A stretch of DNA of 64,000 nucleotides from Capsulimonas corticalis (GCF_003574315.2 NZ_AP025739.1:6262001-6326000); one strand, 5' to 3'. Positions 43,093 to 52,103 are shown, counted from the first letter of the stretch. Notes: generated by a model from the sequence alone, not told the origin. A program made the numbers and translations.

Positions 43093-44352
43093 ATGACCAC
43101 GCACATCCCCGCCGTTACCGTTCAATCCATCGAGGAAGCTTTTTTGCGGCTCCGCTCCGTCGTGATGCATACGCCGCTCCAGCGCAATGCGCGTCTTTCC
43201 GAGCAGTTCGGGGCGGAGATTTATTTGAAACGGGAGGACTTGCAGATCGTTCGCTCGTACAAGCTGCGCGGCGCTTACAATCTGATGAGCACGCTGACCG
43301 ATGCGGAGCGCTCGCGCGGCGTCGTGTGCGCAAGCGCCGGCAACCACGCGCAGGGAGTCGCGTACACATGCCGCGCATTGGAGATCCAGGGCTGCATCTA
43401 TATGCCGCAGAACACGCCCCGGCAAAAAGTGGAGCGCGTGCGAACTCTGGGTGAACGCTGGGTGCGGATCGAGCTGGTCGGCGACACGTTTGACGCAACT
43501 TATCGGCTGGCCGCCGAGTACGCGCATGGGATGCATAAGATCTTTGCTCACCCGTTTGACGACCCGCGCGTAATCGCCGGCCAGGGTACGGTAGGCGCAG
43601 AGATCGCCCAGGATCTGGGCGGCGCTCCCGACTTCCTGATCGCCCCCGTGGGCGGCGGCGGCCTTATCAGCGGCTTGGCGCTTTACGCCGAGAAGTATTT
43701 TCCGGAAACGATGCTCGTTGGCGCGGAGCCGGCGGGTGCGGCCTGCATGCTCGCCGCGCTGGAAGCCGGTCATCCCGTAACATTGCCGCAGATCGACACC
43801 TTCGTGGACGGCGCCGCCGTGAAGACCGCCGGCCACCACAACTTTGAGATCTGCCAGAGATTGATTCGGGAGATTTTGCCAATCGACGAGGGGAAAGTCT
43901 GCACGGAGATGATCGCCCTGTATCAGAGCGAAGGAGTAATCGCGGAGCCGGCCGGCGCGCTCAGCATCGCCGCGCTGCCCGTGCTGGGCGAAAGGCTACG
44001 CGGCAAAACGGTGGTCTGTATCCTGAGCGGCGGCAACAACGACATCACCCGGTACCCGGAGATCATCGAGCGCAGCCTGATCGACCGCGGCCTCAAGCAT
44101 TATTTCCTGATCGAATTCTCCCAGCGCCCCGGCGCCCTGCGCCGATATCTCGATGAAGCCCTCGCCCCCGGCGACGACATCACCCTCTTCGAATACATCA
44201 AAAAGAGCAACCGCGAATACGGCCCCGCGCTCGTCGGTATCGAGCTAACGCGCAAAGAAGATTTCACGCCCCTCCTCGAACGCATGGACCACATCGGCCT
44301 GCGCTACGAGATCATCGGGCGCGACAGCGCGCTGTTTCGCTTCGTGTTATAA
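43093..44352 (+). CDS. ilvA: Threonine ammonia-lyase (threonine dehydratase)
   Basis: 419 residues. The PLP lysine is Lys57 in IVRSYKLRGAYN; the substrate loop is SAGNHAQGVAY; the PLP-phosphate loop is PVGGGGLISGLAL. After residue 330 a single ACT-like domain starts (YFLIEFSQRPGALRRYLDEAL), the short IlvA form. It makes 2-oxobutanoate from threonine for isoleucine synthesis; the ACT-like domain usually gives isoleucine feedback control. ATG 43093 is chosen because the ATG at 43084 overlaps the -10 box. The transcript is predicted to be leaderless. The downstream unknown gene starts 35 bp later. Confidence 0.9.
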   Translation: MTTHIPAVTVQSIEEAFLRLRSVVMHTPLQRNARLSEQFGAEIYLKREDLQIVRSYKLRGAYNLMSTLTDAERSRGVVCASAGNHAQGVAYTCRALEIQGCIYMPQNTPRQKVERVRTLGERWVRIELVGDTFDATYRLAAEYAHGMHKIFAHPFDDPRVIAGQGTVGAEIAQDLGGAPDFLIAPVGGGGLISGLALYAEKYFPETMLVGAEPAGAACMLAALEAGHPVTLPQIDTFVDGAAVKTAGHHNFEICQRLIREILPIDEGKVCTEMIALYQSEGVIAEPAGALSIAALPVLGERLRGKTVVCILSGGNNDITRYPEIIERSLIDRGLKHYFLIEFSQRPGALRRYLDEALAPGDDITLFEYIKKSNREYGPALVGIELTRKEDFTPLLERMDHIGLRYEIIGRDSALFRFVL

Positions 44353-44387
44353 TCTCACGAGAATCCTCCGCAAGGGAGCAGGCGTTG

Positions 44388-45356
44388 GTGACGAAAAAGT
44401 GGAATGTCGATCGGTGCGTCAAAGAGGCGCGCGAGTGGATCTCGCACAGTGAAGACTTTCAGTTTCGGCAGCCCGTCGCTCATTTGGCGTCCATCAAAGA
44501 CTGGCGTCAAGAGATTGGACATGCTCCTTTTCGATTGGATCAAATCTCTCACTGGTACGGGCAGCATGCGGCCATCGCGTATTATGAGAACGATTGGCGG
44601 CGTATGTCGGAGTTTGCATCGCTTGCGGCCTATTGCGACGCCGTGTCGATTGCCGTAAACGTGAATGTGCGAACAGCCAGGCCGAATCTGAGCGGCGGGT
44701 CGCAGGCAAAAGCGGGATTGAAGCTAGCTCGGGCAATTGTCATCGGCCGAGATGAGGAGGCGCGGATCATCGCGCGAAAGATTTCGCAGGAGCATTCGAA
44801 CAACCGCTGGTACGATGCAGGCGCAACCGCAATCGGGCCATTCTGCGTTCGGCTTTATGCGGATTATCTGGGCGAAGCCGACCCGTTTTTGGGAGTGACC
44901 GTGCGAGAACTGCCGGCATACCAGACGATCCTTGAGTATTGGCGCGATCCAAACGAACAGAAAATCCGCTCCGCTCTTTACGATGCCGGACAGCGCCATG
45001 TGGCGCAAAGCGCACTGTCACACAGCATGATGGATGTCGAATGGCCGGAGTTTCAATCCTTTCCGGCCGAAATTCTCGCAATCTTGAAACTGCGTGAAGC
45101 GTTTGGCCTCCCCGCGTTTTCGAATATGCCCTGGCCTGACGGCCTTGCCTACGCCATACTGCCCGAAACGTTTCCTCCTGTCCCCTACCCTGACTTCCTC
45201 ACGGCCCTTATCCAGTCAATCCGAAAAAAAGCCCCCGCGTTCCGCGACGGCTTGCCAACGATCGATTCGGTCGGACAAGCGCAAGCGCCCGGTGACAAGA
45301 GCCAAAATCCGTTCACACGGATTTTGCGTTTGGTCGGTATAACGCGCGATCGATAG
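44388..45356 (+). CDS. Unknown soluble protein
   Basis: 322 residues from GTG at 44388 (a TTG at 44385 is also possible; GGGAG lies upstream). Helical, with QISHWYGQHAAIAYYENDWRRMSEFASLAAYCDAV split across a helical hairpin, no signal peptide and no helices long enough for a membrane. It resembles the many unnamed helical immunity-like proteins (the Imm49 group comes to mind), but I cannot confirm a family. Confidence 0.55.
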   Translation: MTKKWNVDRCVKEAREWISHSEDFQFRQPVAHLASIKDWRQEIGHAPFRLDQISHWYGQHAAIAYYENDWRRMSEFASLAAYCDAVSIAVNVNVRTARPNLSGGSQAKAGLKLARAIVIGRDEEARIIARKISQEHSNNRWYDAGATAIGPFCVRLYADYLGEADPFLGVTVRELPAYQTILEYWRDPNEQKIRSALYDAGQRHVAQSALSHSMMDVEWPEFQSFPAEILAILKLREAFGLPAFSNMPWPDGLAYAILPETFPPVPYPDFLTALIQSIRKKAPAFRDGLPTIDSVGQAQAPGDKSQNPFTRILRLVGITRDR

Positions 45357-45534
45357 GACATGGCTTACGTTCAGCCCCCTTCTTTTCGCAGCAATGAACG
45401 TCGTCAGTTTCTTGTACCGGACGATAAAGAATTCCCGGCTTTTAAGGAACTAACGCGATTCCAGGGTCGTTAAAGAGTCGCGCGTCGAACAAAAACGCAC
45501 GACCAAAACGGCCACAATTTTTCAGGAGATACCT

Positions 45535-46635
45535 TTGTCCATGGATACTTTGTTCCAACCAATCACCATCAAGGGATTGACGCTGCCCAACCGGATCGTC
45601 ATGGCGCCGATGACACGGACGTTCTCGCCCGGCGGCATTCCAACGAAGGATGTCGCGGAATATTATGCGCGCCGCGCCGCCGCACAGGTCGGCTTGATCA
45701 TCTCAGAGGGCACGGGCATCGCGCGGCCTACGTCTCTGAACCACCGAGACATTCCCCGCTTTCATGGAGAGCGGGAGCTCACTGGATGGAAGCAGGTGAT
45801 CGACGGCGTACACGCCGCCGGAGGATTGATGGCGCCGCAGCTCTGGCACGTCGGCGCGGTCCGGGCTCAGGGGAGCGACTGGCCGGCCGACAGCGATTAT
45901 GAAGGCCCATCGGGGCTGAATGCTCCAGGCGCTCCGCTTGGGAAGGCCATGACCGACGAGGACATTGCGGATACGATCGCCGCTTACGCCAGCGCCGCCG
46001 CCGACGCCAAGCGTCTCGGATTTGACGCCGCCGAACTCCACGGCGCGCATGGCTACCTGATCGATCAGTTCTTCTGGGCCGGGACCAACCAGCGCTCGGA
46101 CCGATTCAACGGGCCGACGATCGCGGAGCGCGGGCGCTTCGCGGCCGAGGTCATCCGGGCGGTGCGAGCGGCCGTTGGCCCCGACTTCCCCTTGATCATT
46201 CGACTTTCGCAATGGAAACAGCAGGACTTCAACGCCCGCCTCGCAAATACGCCGGCGGAGATGGAAGCGTGGCTTCAGCCGCTGGTGGACGCCGGGGCGG
46301 ACATTCTGCACTGCTCGCAGCGCCGTTTCTGGGATCCGGAGTTCGAGGGTTCCGACCTGAACTTCGCCGGATGGGCGAAGAAGCTGACCGGCGTACCCAC
46401 CATCGCCGTGGGCTCGGTTGGACTCAATGGCGACTTTGTCGCGGCCTTTGGCGGCGAATCGTCGCAGCCGGCGTCGCTCGACGAATTGACGCGCCGTCTG
46501 GATCGTGGCGACTTTGACCTGATCGCGGTCGGCCGCGCGATCCTGCAAGATCCGCATTGGGCCGTGAAAGTGCGAGAGAGGCGAACGGAAGAACTCATGA
46601 ACTTCGAGACGTCGGCCCTGGCGTCGCTTTCGTAG
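45535..46635 (+). CDS. Old Yellow Enzyme family NADH:flavin oxidoreductase
   Basis: 366 residues. TLFQPITIKGLTLPNRIVMAPM at the start, ELHGAHGYLIDQFF with the substrate-binding residues and TNQRSDRFNG as the FMN-ring motif, and VGRAILQDPHWAVKV at the end are typical. The enzyme reduces activated C=C bonds of enones with NAD(P)H through FMN. Start: TTG at 45535 fits the AGGAG better; ATG at 45541 is an alternative. It lies near an SDR and a divergent HxlR/quinone reductase pair; all are electrophile/quinone-linked. Confidence 0.9.
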   Translation: MSMDTLFQPITIKGLTLPNRIVMAPMTRTFSPGGIPTKDVAEYYARRAAAQVGLIISEGTGIARPTSLNHRDIPRFHGERELTGWKQVIDGVHAAGGLMAPQLWHVGAVRAQGSDWPADSDYEGPSGLNAPGAPLGKAMTDEDIADTIAAYASAAADAKRLGFDAAELHGAHGYLIDQFFWAGTNQRSDRFNGPTIAERGRFAAEVIRAVRAAVGPDFPLIIRLSQWKQQDFNARLANTPAEMEAWLQPLVDAGADILHCSQRRFWDPEFEGSDLNFAGWAKKLTGVPTIAVGSVGLNGDFVAAFGGESSQPASLDELTRRLDRGDFDLIAVGRAILQDPHWAVKVRERRTEELMNFETSALASLS

Positions 46636-46708
46636 AATCGATATTGACGCGCTGGAGGACAAGATTTCGTTGTTCTCCAGCGTGTCTGCGACAAAGTCAC
46701 GCTCTAAT

Positions 46709-46749
46709 AAATGACACATATTGATTTATGTCATTTGATAAAGTATAAT
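46709..46749 (+). promoter_or_regulatory. SDR promoter with inverted-repeat operator
   Basis: TTGATT (46721-46726), 17 bp, TATAAT (46744-46749). An 8-bp inverted repeat AAATGACA (46709-46716) / TGTCATTT (46729-46736) surrounds the -35 box, the geometry of an HxlR/MarR/TetR-type operator. Repression is expected; the repressor is not identified. Confidence 0.75.
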
Positions 46750-46785
46750 AGACGCATACGCAGTGACGTCAGGAGAACATATGGC

Positions 46786-47562
46786 ATGAAGATGACACAG
46801 AATACGATCTTGATCACCGGCGGCGGCTCCGGCATCGGACGCGGCCTTGCCGAAGCCTTTCACGCGCTGGGGAACCAGGTGGTTATTGCGGGGCGCAGCC
46901 AGCAAACGCTGGATGCGGCGACCGACGCGAACCCCGGCATGAAGTCGCTGACATTGGATATCGCGGACGCGGGCAGCATCCGCGCATTCGCCGCGCGGGT
47001 GACTGAGGATTTTCCGGAGCTCAATGTCCTGATCAATATGGCCGGCGTCATGAAGAACGAGAACCTGCTTGATCCGTCGGAAACTCTATCGGATTCCGAA
47101 GCCACAATCGCGACAAATCTCCTGGGACCGATCCGCCTCACGACGGCGCTGACGCCGGCGCTTTTGAAGCAGCCGCACGCGGCGATCATGAATGTGTCAT
47201 CGGGCCTGGCGTTTGTCCCGCTGGCGCTGACGCCGACTTACTGCGCGACGAAGGCGGCGATCCACTCCTACACGGAGTCGCTGCGCTATCAGCTCAAGGA
47301 GACGTCGGTTCAGGTTTTGGAGCTAATCCCGCCCTACGTGCAGACCGAACTCCAGGGCGCGCGGCAGGCGAACGATCCGATGGCGATGCCGCTGGCGGAA
47401 TATATCGCCGAGACCATACAAATCTTGACGACGTCGCCGGACGCCACTGAAATTTGTGTGGAGCGAGTCAGGACGCTGCGCGGCGCTGCGAGCAGCGGCG
47501 GATACGACGCGTTTTTCAAGACGTTCAATGACGCCATGGTCGCCGCCCGCTCATCGCATTAG
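46786..47562 (+). CDS. Short-chain dehydrogenase/reductase
   Basis: 258 residues. Cofactor motif LITGGGSGIGRGLAEAF, NAG-like LINMAGVMKNE, catalytic YCATK (Tyr-x-x-x-Lys) and Ser in NVSSGLAF. The family resembles DltE-like oxidoreductases. Substrate unknown. AGGAG lies ten bases before the ATG at 46786. A two-codon frame ATGGCATGA starts at 46781 and overlaps the gene start, which may be incidental. Confidence 0.87.
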   Translation: MKMTQNTILITGGGSGIGRGLAEAFHALGNQVVIAGRSQQTLDAATDANPGMKSLTLDIADAGSIRAFAARVTEDFPELNVLINMAGVMKNENLLDPSETLSDSEATIATNLLGPIRLTTALTPALLKQPHAAIMNVSSGLAFVPLALTPTYCATKAAIHSYTESLRYQLKETSVQVLELIPPYVQTELQGARQANDPMAMPLAEYIAETIQILTTSPDATEICVERVRTLRGAASSGGYDAFFKTFNDAMVAARSSH

Positions 47563-47595
47563 CGCCCTGTGATGGGCGGGCATTTCGTTTGCCCA

Positions 47596-48027
47596 TCAGA
47601 TCTCTCTGCTGTCGTATGCGGCCCGGTTCGCGAGAATCGCTCGTCGGTTGTTCTCCGACCAGCGGGCAAGCGCCGTCAGCGGTTCGATGAGCGTGACTCC
47701 CAGTGCAGTCAGCTCATATTCGACGCGGGCGGGAACCGAAGGATACACGGTTCGGGTGATCAGTCCATCGCGCTCAAGCTGCCGTAATGTCTGTGTCAGC
47801 ATTCGCTGGGAAATCCCTTCGATCGAGCGGCGAAGATCGCTGAAGCGCATTCGACCGTCTTTGAGGCCGACAATTGCCAGCACGCTCCATTTGTCGCCCA
47901 CGCGATCGAGGATATCCCGAAGCGGACATCCCGACGTATCGTCGCTGCGTGTTTCAGGAGCATCGGCCTGGGACAACGAAAATATTTTTTCTCTGCTAGT
48001 CTCCGTAATCACTCTATGATCTCCCAT
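47596..48027 (-). CDS. HxlR family transcriptional regulator
   Basis: 143 residues from ATG 48027; GTG 48012 has a better ribosome-binding site (GGGAG) and would give 138. [22 protein letters not shown] and [31 protein letters not shown] form the HxlR winged helix, with [18 protein letters not shown] as the wing. Members such as YtfH or YodB sense quinones or electrophiles, often by Cys; the only Cys near the N-terminus is in SGCPL, the conserved redox Cys position. It diverges from qorB as ytfH/ytfG do in E. coli. Confidence 0.9.
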   Translation of the reverse strand: MGDHRVITETSREKIFSLSQADAPETRSDDTSGCPLRDILDRVGDKWSVLAIVGLKDGRMRFSDLRRSIEGISQRMLTQTLRQLERDGLITRTVYPSVPARVEYELTALGVTLIEPLTALARWSENNRRAILANRAAYDSREI

Positions 48028-48028
48028 G

Positions 48029-48115
48029 GGTTACTTTTGCGTAACCTCGTAATGAAAAAGTGCCGTCTTGACGAGGCCCGGCATGATGAGAGTACCATAG
48101 TTACTAGAAGTTACC
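48029..48115. promoter_or_regulatory. HxlR operators in the hxlR-qorB gap
   Basis: Inverted repeat GGTTAC-TTTTGC-GTAACC at 48029-48046 just upstream of the hxlR start, and a second site GTTACTAGAAGTTACC at 48100-48115 with the same GTTAC units. TTGACG at 48068-48073 could be the -35 box of qorB. Both genes should be controlled by the HxlR protein. Confidence 0.7.
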
Positions 48116-48158
48116 AACTTCTCAGCAATAACGCTCTCAGGAAATGTGAGGAAATATT

Positions 48159-49013
48159 ATGATTGTCGTTACGGGCGCCACCGGCAAATTGGGCCGTCTT
48201 GTGATTGAAGGGCTGCTGGCGAAGATTCCCGCCGGAGAAATCGTCGCCGCCGTGCGGAACCCGGAGAAGGCTCGGGATTTGGCCGCGCTTGGAGTTAACG
48301 TGCGTCAGGCGGACTATTCGCAGCCGGAGACACTTAGCGCGGCGTTTGCGGGAGCGGACAAAGCCCTGCTAATCTCCTCCAATCAACTGGGCGTGCGGAT
48401 CGCCCAGCACCAGGCAGTCATCGACGCCGCCCGGGCTGCAGGCGCGACGCTGCTGGCCTACACAAGCATTCTGCGCGCCGATACGTCCACGCTGATGCTT
48501 GCGGCGGAGCACAAGGCGACGGAGACGAATATCCGTCACTCAGGACTGAACTTCGCGTTCCTGCGCAACGGCTGGTATTTGGAGAACCACACGGAACAGC
48601 TTGGGGCCGCCATTCAGCACGGCGCGATCCTCGGCGCCGCCGGCGACGGACGTTTCGCTTCGGCGTCGCGCGCGGACTTCGCCGCAGCGGCGGTCGCGGT
48701 CCTGACAGGGTCGGGCCATGAGAACAAGGTGTACGAACTTGCGGGCGATATCCCATACACCTTGACCACGCTGGCGGAGGAAGTTTCGGCGCAAGCGGGG
48801 ACCACCGTTTCTTACAATCATCTTCCCGAGGAAGCGTACCGAAGCGCGCTGCTCGGTTTTGGCTTGCCCGCCGAGTTCGCCGAAATCCTTGTGGATTCGG
48901 ACCTTGGCGCGTCCAAAGGAGAGCTGGACAGTACGTCGAGCGACCTTCGCGACCTGATCGGACGACCGACTGTCACGCTGGCGGATGCAGTCTCTACAGC
49001 CCTCAAATCCTAA
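48159..49013 (+). CDS. qorB: NAD(P)H:quinone oxidoreductase (QorB/NmrA-like)
   Basis: 284 residues. The Rossmann start MIVVTGATGKLGRLVIEGL is at residue 1, AAVRNPEKARDLAALGVNVRQADYSQPETL follows in two pieces, and LLAYTSILRADTS, LRNGWYLENHTEQL and YELAGDIPYTLTTLAEEVS match the YtfG/QorB subfamily of atypical short-chain dehydrogenases that reduce quinones. The ATG at 48159 follows GAGGAA. Neighbouring divergent HxlR regulator as in E. coli ytfH-ytfG supports the call. Confidence 0.87.
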   Translation: MIVVTGATGKLGRLVIEGLLAKIPAGEIVAAVRNPEKARDLAALGVNVRQADYSQPETLSAAFAGADKALLISSNQLGVRIAQHQAVIDAARAAGATLLAYTSILRADTSTLMLAAEHKATETNIRHSGLNFAFLRNGWYLENHTEQLGAAIQHGAILGAAGDGRFASASRADFAAAAVAVLTGSGHENKVYELAGDIPYTLTTLAEEVSAQAGTTVSYNHLPEEAYRSALLGFGLPAEFAEILVDSDLGASKGELDSTSSDLRDLIGRPTVTLADAVSTALKS

Positions 49014-49119
49014 TCGATAGCGCCATATCCCCTCCTCATCCATTGGTAGACGCCATGATAGTCGCAATCGATGAGGAGATGTTTGGTGGAAATCGCCGTC
49101 TGTCGGCGAGGAGATACAA

Positions 49120-49470
49120 TCAACGGGACGCCAGCCGAGCCCGATAATCCTCGGCTGTCGCCATGACATCGCCAGCGGGATGCGCCTGGAGCAATTGCCG
49201 CCACTCGCTGACATCTTGATCGTCAATCATCACCTGCGGCTTGGGCAAAAACGCCGTAAAACAGTCCGCCACTCCAAACTCCTCCGCGCTTCCCCGCGCA
49301 TACGCGGCTCCGCCCGAACTCCAGCAATACATCTCCACCCCACCCTGCGCGTGCAGCATCCGGATATGGCTCAGAACAGCGGGGATGGGAATACGCTTCG
49401 CGCCGTAAGTGCGAACGAAGGTATCGTCGACATCTATATAAATGACCAGAGGCGGGGTTGGATAATCCAT
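49120..49470 (-). CDS. Short HAD-superfamily phosphatase-like protein
   Basis: 116 residues. Motif I is YIDVDDTFVRT (Asp13, Asp15), motif II is CWSSGGAAYA, and motifs III/IV lie in FLPKPQVMIDDQD. There is no cap domain, so the protein belongs to the small, capless HAD group, such as proteins acting on phosphoproteins or nucleic-acid 3' ends. The ATG at 49470 is six bases after TATAAT, so a leaderless mRNA is predicted. Confidence 0.8.
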   Translation of the reverse strand: MDYPTPPLVIYIDVDDTFVRTYGAKRIPIPAVLSHIRMLHAQGGVEMYCWSSGGAAYARGSAEEFGVADCFTAFLPKPQVMIDDQDVSEWRQLLQAHPAGDVMATAEDYRARLASR

Positions 49471-49476
49471 TGCGGC

Positions 49477-49485
49477 ATTATACCA
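49477..49485 (-). promoter_or_regulatory. Extended -10 promoter of the HAD gene
   Basis: Minus strand TGGTATAAT (49485-49477) ends six bases before the start codon at 49470. Leaderless. The -35 region is weak. Confidence 0.65.
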
Positions 49486-49528
49486 ACCCCAGCGGCGTCA
49501 CCACATCTCTATCACCTGATGAGCATCT

Positions 49529-50406
49529 CTACTCCAGTTGAGAATACTCCCAGCTTAGCCAGGAAAAACCGGCGGCATTCATTGCAGATTTTACTTCTTC
49601 TCCACCATAAGCCGCTTCGAGAGCAATTTCAGCCATTGGAAAAGTCATTGTGCAGCCCTCAATATCACGTCGCTTCACATTGAGCAATTCAACCCAAGCG
49701 GCATTGGCGTTATCTCCTGTGTTAATGTGATGCGAATCGAGAACACTAGCCGCTGTTTCCGGCGCGGCGGACAAGGTGGTTACTGTTGGGTGGACGGAGA
49801 GTGCGGTTGGCGGGCCGTAACTGTCCAAAATGCGCTGGATGTCGTCGCTTTTGTCGCCGATATCCGTCGCGAAGTCTTCCGGCGTCGTTCCATAATTTTG
49901 CTGGCTGTCCAGCGAACTCGCGTGGATGACCGCATTTCCATCCACATCGTGATAGACAATCGGATTGGAGATGAGAGGCCCGCCATTGCGATCGAGCAGA
50001 TCGGGATGGCCGGCAAGATCCTTGGCGACATTGGACGCAACTTCGGGTGGAACGCCGCTTGGAATGGAGATCTGAACTCCCGTGGTCTTGATTTCGTTCG
50101 GGCCGAACGTCTCTCCGGGAACCGCCAAGCGGGAAGCGCCGACGTCTCCCGGTTTCGCTATCCCCGCGACCGCGTGAGTCACCGGCTCCACGGCTGACGG
50201 TTCTCCGTGAACCACCACGGTATGGGTGGGATGTGCGGTGAGATCGCCTTCGGCGTTCACGGAGATTCCCTACCCCGGCGCAATCTCCTGGACACTTGCC
50301 CCATCGGCGTGATGATCGAGGATGGCGGTCAGTTCAGGACCGAAAATTCCATTCGCCAGCGATTCGTTGGCGTCGTTTGGCAACATTCCCGCCTGGACCA
50401 ACGCAT
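49529..50406 (-). pseudogene. Fragment of a giant toxin gene, with an internal stop
   Basis: Matches the middle domain of the 1572-residue protein: NGIFGPELTAILDHH, HPTHTVVVHGEP, VPGETFGPNE, IPSGVPPEVASNVAKDLAGH, LLDRNGGPLISNP and DSQQNYGTTPEDFATDIGDK. A TAG at 50272-50270 replaces a Lys codon that is present in the intact homologue. The N-terminal part is missing: at about 50406 the sequence switches to the coiled-coil gene remnant. The C-terminal 60 residues (GCTMTFPMAEIALEAAYGG) are of other origin. Not expected to be functional as a toxin. Confidence 0.85.
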
Positions 50407-50597
50407 CTCATATTGTTCGAACAGCGCCTCCGTGCGCTCATCCAAGCGTTGCTCCTTCGCGGCAGCCGCAACAAGCGCCTCGGCCTTTGCCTTGCGTCGG
50501 GCGCGTTGGTGGAAACTTCCTTGAGCATCCATGTAGCGAGCGCCGTGGGAATGCCGGTGGCGATGGTGGTCGCCATGATTTGGAATGTGGTGGACAT
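50407..50597 (-). pseudogene. Remnant of the coiled-coil membrane-protein gene
   Basis: The first 32 residues, STTFQIMATTIATGIPTALA onward, are nearly identical to the intact gene at 58971-59474. After STNA a 4-bp deletion relative to that copy shifts the frame, and the match then continues as KEQRLDERTEALFEQYE until it stops at the junction with a toxin fragment. A dead 5' end of a duplicated gene. Confidence 0.9.
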
Positions 50598-50624
50598 AGG
50601 GTTGAAAAAGGACAAAAAAAATAA

Positions 50625-50648
50625 GAGCAACCGATTTCTCAGTTGCTC
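50625..50648 (-). terminator. Terminator hairpin, copy 2
   Basis: Stem GAGCAACCGA / TCAGTTGCTC (one mismatch) with loop TTTC; on the minus strand it is followed by a run of U (A8-type tract on the plus strand at 50614-50622). It lies between the 104-residue gene and the coiled-coil remnant, as in the intact copy at 59501. Confidence 0.75.
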
Positions 50649-50683
50649 CAGCAAGAACGATCAATAATTGGAGTGAGCGACGA

Positions 50684-50998
50684 CTACACGCTTTTCGGGA
50701 GAAAGTTCTGATCGACAAATCGAGTGGTAAATTCCTCCGGATCAATCGCTTGATTCAGAGACTTTGCATGTGCGGCGTTCTTATCCCATATCTCCTTGAT
50801 TTTCGCAGGAAGCGTCGGCGGAAATCGCATGACTTGAGCCACAATCGCATCCCACGAACCACGAACGCCATAAGTCTTAACCAGCGCCGGCGTCATTTGA
50901 CGTAAACCATCTTTATGCCTCTCTTCCAAATGTCCAATCGCCTTCAGCACATAACAATCGACGAATCGCAAAAAAGGATTGCCTACATACCGATCCAT
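50684..50998 (-). CDS. Unknown 104-residue protein, paralogue of the one at 59563
   Basis: Starts ATG 50998 with GAGGT six bases before it. It shares NPFLRFVDCYVLKAIGHL, LRQMTPALVKTYG, FPPTLPAKIKEIW and DPEEFTTRFVDQNFLP with the 103-residue protein at 59563-59874. In both cases the gene follows a toxin with a nuclease-type tail and precedes the coiled-coil gene. Possible immunity or adaptor protein. No membrane helix. Confidence 0.7.
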   Translation of the reverse strand: MDRYVGNPFLRFVDCYVLKAIGHLEERHKDGLRQMTPALVKTYGVRGSWDAIVAQVMRFPPTLPAKIKEIWDKNAAHAKSLNQAIDPEEFTTRFVDQNFLPKSV

Positions 50999-51043
50999 GA
51001 TCACACCTCATTGAAAAACATTGTTATTCTTTGGGAACTAAAA

Positions 51044-51690
51044 TCAAATTAATATAAATCCACGGGGAGCTTTATTACTTCCGCTAGCAACGTGTTCGAT
51101 GATGCCAGGAGCAATTAGATTCAGCAATTCCGCAAATTCTGGATTCTCCTGAAAATATCTGTGCAGAGCTTCATTCGCTCGTTGGAAATGACGCCCTGGA
51201 TTGCTCCCCAGTTCACTCGATCTAAAGCCATTTCAAACCACGTGCTATATCCTTTTGGATTTCGTGGAGGGATGTCTCCGCGACGCACTGATTCAGGATC
51301 AGGGTCAGGCCCCGCTAATCGAGCTCTTGCGGATTGAGATAGCTTTGGCGGATTCTGAGGACGCGAGGCGGCCTCGCGTTCGCCGGGTTGGTGCAGCCAC
51401 ATTTGCCCCTGTTCCGCTGTGCGGTAGATATGTTGCGACGTATCCCAGATGCGTTTGATATGTGGGTTGACCCAGGCTCTGGCCTCCGCCGTCATTTGTG
51501 TGCACCACCCATAGATCCGTTCCCACAGTCTCTCAACGCGACTGCGTGGATGATTGGCGCCAGGAGCGAGAGCGCCAGCGGCTGGTGGCGGAGTGGAGCC
51601 GCCATCGTCATCATTTGCCTCCTGCCCAAAATCCGAAAGAGCTTCCGCACCTGCGGAAGCTCTTCTGTTGGAAATTAATGGAGTAGCACG
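51044..51690 (-). pseudogene. Decayed toxin fragment of the nuclease type
   Basis: An open stretch matches the end of the giant proteins: GAEALSDFGQEANDDDG, then MTAEARAWVNPHIKRIWD (as DWVEPHLQFIWDE in the 1572-residue protein), NPKGYSTWFEMALDRVNWG (as NPKVYSTAFEMQLKRIDFG in the 1099-residue protein). A frameshift near 51185 moves the match to RHFQRANEALHRYFQENPEF, then it stops at TGA 51046-51044 before the W-x-H catalytic motif. It is not able to make an active nuclease. Confidence 0.8.
51637..51664. repeat. Palindromic element, copy A
   Basis: Perfect 13-bp arms AAGAGCTTCCGCA / TGCGGAAGCTCTT with a 2-nt loop, within a toxin fragment. In the minus-strand reading frame it encodes RASAGAEALSDF. 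Confidence 0.85.
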
Positions 51691-51725
51691 CTATGCCGAA
51701 GGCGCCATAAGACACGATAAGTCTA

Positions 51726-52103
51726 TTAACTTTCGCTAATGTCCTTTTTCTCACCAGGATGGATTCGGTTAGTAGCAAATGGGCTGCCAAGCTCCTCACG
51801 GATTTTCCTTATAATTTCACGTGTCTCTGCCATACGTTCTGGAGTCACAGGCGGACTCGCATAATCCGCTGCCCGGTTGCCATATTTGTCCCTAGGATGT
51901 TCCTGCTCCTCGATAGGCAAAATATCCTGCGAACTGCTACCGTCTGGAAACCAAATCGGATTCGTGCGCGCTTCCTCCATTATCTCCTCCATCACATCGG
52001 GTTCACACTTTTCATCCTGTTCCTCATCAAGAAGGTCTTCTTTATCAAATATTCTCTCAAAGAGTTCGTCAATGGAGTTTTTCTTGCTTAAATCGTCGGA
52101 CAA
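51726..52103 (-). CDS. Acidic immunity-like protein, paralogue 2
   Basis: 125 residues from a TTG at 52103 behind AAGGAG. The sequence opens SDDLSKKNSIDELFERIFDKEDL and contains ARTNPIWFPDGSSSQDILPI. It is a clear paralogue of the protein encoded at 52404-52778. It follows six bases after an orphan copy of the toxin tail, as expected for an immunity gene. Strongly acidic, soluble, no known domain recognised. Confidence 0.75.
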   Translation of the reverse strand: MSDDLSKKNSIDELFERIFDKEDLLDEEQDEKCEPDVMEEIMEEARTNPIWFPDGSSSQDILPIEEQEHPRDKYGNRAADYASPPVTPERMAETREIIRKIREELGSPFATNRIHPGEKKDISES

